A DNA stretch of 64,000 nt, taken from DASQPA01 sp963756455 (GTDB lineage Bacteria; Acidobacteriota; Thermoanaerobaculia; Multivoradales; UBA5704). The stretch is from positions 2,480,001-2,544,000 of the forward strand of contig CAVWNC010000003.1 of NCBI GenBank assembly GCA_963756455.1, written 5' to 3'. A program made the translations under genes and the position numbers. Within the stretch, counting starts at the first letter, position 1. Each line of letters starts with the position of its first letter. Below the pieces are notes generated by a model. That model was not told the DNA's origin. It searched no databases and saw only the letters and a program-made list of their open reading frames with translations. Positions 62,005 through 64,000 of the stretch are shown here, piece after piece.

Positions 62005-63387
62005 TCACGCTTCCTGCCGGCCGGTCCCGCCGTTCGTGCCGGGGATGGCGGTGAGGAGCATGCGGTCCCAGTCGGGCGCGATGTCGGTCGTGGCGGCGAG
62101 GAGAGCGAGGCCGACACCGGCCGAGCCGGTGAGGAAGCCGGGGTCGTCCAGCCAGCCGAGCTCGGCGATGCCCTCGGGCTTTAAGGGGAGCCAGGCCTGA
62201 AAACCGCCGATCCCCTCGCCGGGCCGGCGCAGGGCGAGGGCATGGCCGAACCAGGTGCGGGCGGCTTCTGCGAGGGGTGCGAGGGGTGCGAGGGGGGAGA
62301 GCGGATCTCGGGCGGTCGCCTGGTGGAGGCGGTTGAAGATGTGGGCGACGCCGGCCGCGCCATGGCAGAGGCCGGCATCCATGACCCCGGAACCCTCGTA
62401 CGGGCGTGCCGCGGCGTGCCGGGCGACGGCGAGCGCCTCCTCCTCCCAGGCGGGATCGGCGGCATTCCGGGCGGCGGAGAGGAGGGTGGCGGCGACTCCG
62501 ATGTCGCCGTAGCACCAGGCCAGCCGGGTGGCGGCGGGAGAGATGCCGGGAGCGACGTTGTAGGGGAAGACGGCGCCGGCGCCGGCCGGCAGGCGCTGGG
62601 CGAGGACCCAGTCGAAGGCGGCGCGGAGGAGCTGCCGCGCCTCGTCCTCCGACGGCTTCGGGAGATCGGCGACCAAGGCCTCGCCGAGGAGCCCGATCAC
62701 CCCCGGCACGCCGTGCGCCACCCCGAGGTTGTAGTGCCCCTCGGGATAGGCGTCCTTCTGGTAAGGGCCGGTCCGTTCGGAGGTGGTGTGCCAGGAGATC
62801 CCCTCCGGCCGCGCTTCGGAGGTCTCCCGGAGGCGGGCGACGACCTGTTCCAGGCACTCCCGGCCGCCGGGGCGCGGCAACCGCTCCAGGGCATAGGCCC
62901 CGAAGCCCACGAGGCCGCCGATCAGATCGTAGTCGCCGTACCAGGGCGAGCTGCTCAGGAAGCCCTGGAGAACGGTGGCGATCTCCTCGCCGGGATCTTC
63001 CCCGTCGGCATCGAAGAGGCGCCCGGTGAGGTGCTCGAGGCTCCAGGCCACCCCCGCGAAGCCGCCATAGAGACCGGCGCCCACCGCGAGCTCGGCGGTG
63101 CCCTCGATCGCCCGTTCGAGCAGGGCCATGGCGGTGTCGTCGTGCCCTTGGCCGGGCCGGGCGAGATGGAGATAGGCGAAGAAGAGGGCGATTCCGGGCA
63201 GGCCTCCGGCGAGCGACAGGTCCCGGGCGACGCCGGGGTCGGCCTGGAGATCGGCTGGGTTGGCGTTCTGGACGATCCTGGTGAGGTCGGCGGCGATGGC
63301 GTCGATCGCGGCGTTGGCGCCCGCGGCGAGCTCACCGGTGAGGAGAGGGCTCCAGGAGGGCTCGCGGAGGGTGGAACGGTCAGTCAT
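62005..63387 (-). CDS. LanC-like lanthionine cyclase-family protein
   Basis: 460 residues from the ATG at 63387 (MTDRSTLREPSWSPLL). The alpha/alpha-toroid repeats of LanC are visible (SLAGGLPGIALFFAYLHLA, GLYGGFAGVAWSLEHLTG, NLGVAHGVPGVIGLLG, GLCHGAAGVAHIFNRL, GFLTGSAGVGLALLAA). Zinc ligands fit AWCYGDIG (Cys) and GLCHGA (Cys-His). LanC enzymes cyclise dehydrated peptides to lanthipeptides. It overlaps the next LanC-like gene by 4 bp, so both are in one operon entering from beyond the window end. Confidence 0.9.
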   Translation of the reverse strand: MTDRSTLREPSWSPLLTGELAAGANAAIDAIAADLTRIVQNANPADLQADPGVARDLSLAGGLPGIALFFAYLHLARPGQGHDDTAMALLERAIEGTAELAVGAGLYGGFAGVAWSLEHLTGRLFDADGEDPGEEIATVLQGFLSSSPWYGDYDLIGGLVGFGAYALERLPRPGGRECLEQVVARLRETSEARPEGISWHTTSERTGPYQKDAYPEGHYNLGVAHGVPGVIGLLGEALVADLPKPSEDEARQLLRAAFDWVLAQRLPAGAGAVFPYNVAPGISPAATRLAWCYGDIGVAATLLSAARNAADPAWEEEALAVARHAAARPYEGSGVMDAGLCHGAAGVAHIFNRLHQATARDPLSPLAPLAPLAEAARTWFGHALALRRPGEGIGGFQAWLPLKPEGIAELGWLDDPGFLTGSAGVGLALLAATTDIAPDWDRMLLTAIPGTNGGTGRQEA

Positions 63388-64000
63388 CGGGACTCCTCGG
63401 GGGCTTCCGGGCGGCGGCCGCGGATGGTGGTGAGCAGGGTGCGGTCCCAGGCGGGATCTAAGGGGGTGGTGGCGGCCAGGAGGGCGAGACCGATGCCGGC
63501 GACGCCGGTGAGGAACCCAGGGTCGGGCAGCCATCCGAGAGGTCCCATGCGGTCCTCGCCGCTGGGCAGCCAGGCGAGGAAGCCGCCGATCCCCTCGCTC
63601 CCACGGCGGAAAGTGAGGGTCTTCGCGAACCAGGACCGGGCGGCCGCGCCGAGGCTCTCGTCGCCGCTCGCCTGGTAGAGGCGGTTGAAGAGGTGGGCGA
63701 CGCCGACCGCGCCGTGGCAGAGCCCGGCGTCGATGACCCCCGAGCCCTCGATGGGCCGGGCGGCGGCGTGGCGGGCGATGGCGAGCGCCGCCTCCTCCCA
63801 GGCCGGCTCGGCCGCCGCCCGGGCGGCGGCGAAGAGGGCGGCGGCGATCCCGAGGTCGCCGTAGCACCAGGCCAGGCGCGAGGGGACGGGGGTGGCGCCG
63901 GGGGCGACGGTATAGGGGAATTGCGCCGCGGAGTCCGGCGGCATCCTCTGGGCGAGGAGCCAGTCGACGGCGCCTTCGAGGAGCCGTCGCGCCTCGTCTT
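63384..64000 (-). CDS. Second LanC-like protein (5' partial)
   Basis: The frame is open to the window edge, so only the C-terminal about 205 residues are seen. They parallel the end of the downstream paralogue: AWCYGDLGIAAALFAAARAA, GSGVIDAGLCHGAVGVAHLF, GFLTGVAGIGLALLAATT. Zinc-ligand Cys and Cys-His are conserved. Two LanC-like copies in tandem suggest a lanthipeptide or related peptide-modification cluster upstream on the minus strand, outside the window. Confidence 0.88.
   Translation of the reverse strand, partial: DEARRLLEGAVDWLLAQRMPPDSAAQFPYTVAPGATPVPSRLAWCYGDLGIAAALFAAARAAAEPAWEEAALAIARHAAARPIEGSGVIDAGLCHGAVGVAHLFNRLYQASGDESLGAAARSWFAKTLTFRRGSEGIGGFLAWLPSGEDRMGPLGWLPDPGFLTGVAGIGLALLAATTPLDPAWDRTLLTTIRGRRPEAPEESR

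Overview
The window is GC-rich, gene-dense chromosomal DNA from a Gram-negative bacterium. The outer-membrane barrel protein, the lipid-A-type and GT83-type envelope genes, the SecDF fusion, the large DUF11/IPTL-CTERM surface protein, the many two-component and ECF regulators and the zapA–6S RNA–rny–ymdB block resemble Acidobacteriota (Thermoanaerobaculia-like) genomes. That placement is inference; no rRNA or marker search was possible. Most of the window is ordinary chromosome. Two accessory stretches stand out: about 11.6–17.0 kb and about 27.7–33.5 kb.

Layout. 1–4.8 kb: secDF (5' end cut off), a terminator, and a bifunctional (p)ppGpp synthetase/hydrolase. 5.1–11.5 kb: a 2163-residue secreted protein with seven 384-bp tandem DUF11 units. 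11.6–17 kb: a 21-nt periodic array, a hydroxylaminobenzene-mutase-like gene between direct repeats, a secreted hypothetical, a DUF4062-NACHT-FGE (NLR-like) gene with a frameshifted start and a C-terminus resembling a diversity-generating-retroelement variable region, a 57-residue small protein, and a MITE copy with a 38-bp expansion. 17–20.5 kb: a minus-strand operon for a PH-like membrane protein, an HExxH protein and an ABC exporter. 20.5–27.8 kb: a Rieske oxygenase, small secreted proteins, YidB, a MITE with clear terminal inverted repeats, a SpoIIE-type phosphatase and an alkaline-phosphatase-superfamily enzyme. 27.8–29.9 kb: a second 21-nt array, then an ECF sigma/anti-sigma pair with matching divergent promoters. 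29.9–33.4 kb: a toxin-antitoxin island (HepT with a fused MNT antitoxin, a UPF0175-like protein, VapBC-like), tRNA-Ala(CGC), a nested palindrome and the third 21-nt array.

33.5–41 kb: a secreted CxxCH protein, beta-carbonic anhydrase, a BNR-type secreted protein, a YihY-type membrane protein, DUF883-like stress proteins, a cyclic-nucleotide-type phosphoesterase and pyrD. 41–45 kb: zapA, a probable 6S RNA, RNase Y, a YmdB-like phosphoesterase and a Kir-type potassium channel. 45–50 kb: envelope glycosylation genes and an asparagine-synthetase-like amidotransferase. 50–59.5 kb: a CHASE-PAS histidine kinase, an M14 carboxypeptidase, and an NtrC-type regulator with its membrane kinase behind a good sigma-54 promoter. 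59.8–64 kb: an outer-membrane barrel protein and two tandem LanC-like cyclases, the second running off the window.

The least explained signal is three intergenic arrays (11640–11975, 27885–28388, 32960–33357). Each has a nearly constant 21-nt period, two B-DNA turns or seven codons, with strongly diverged units that share a phase motif. The other leading candidate is the DGR-like variable region at the end of the NACHT-FGE gene.
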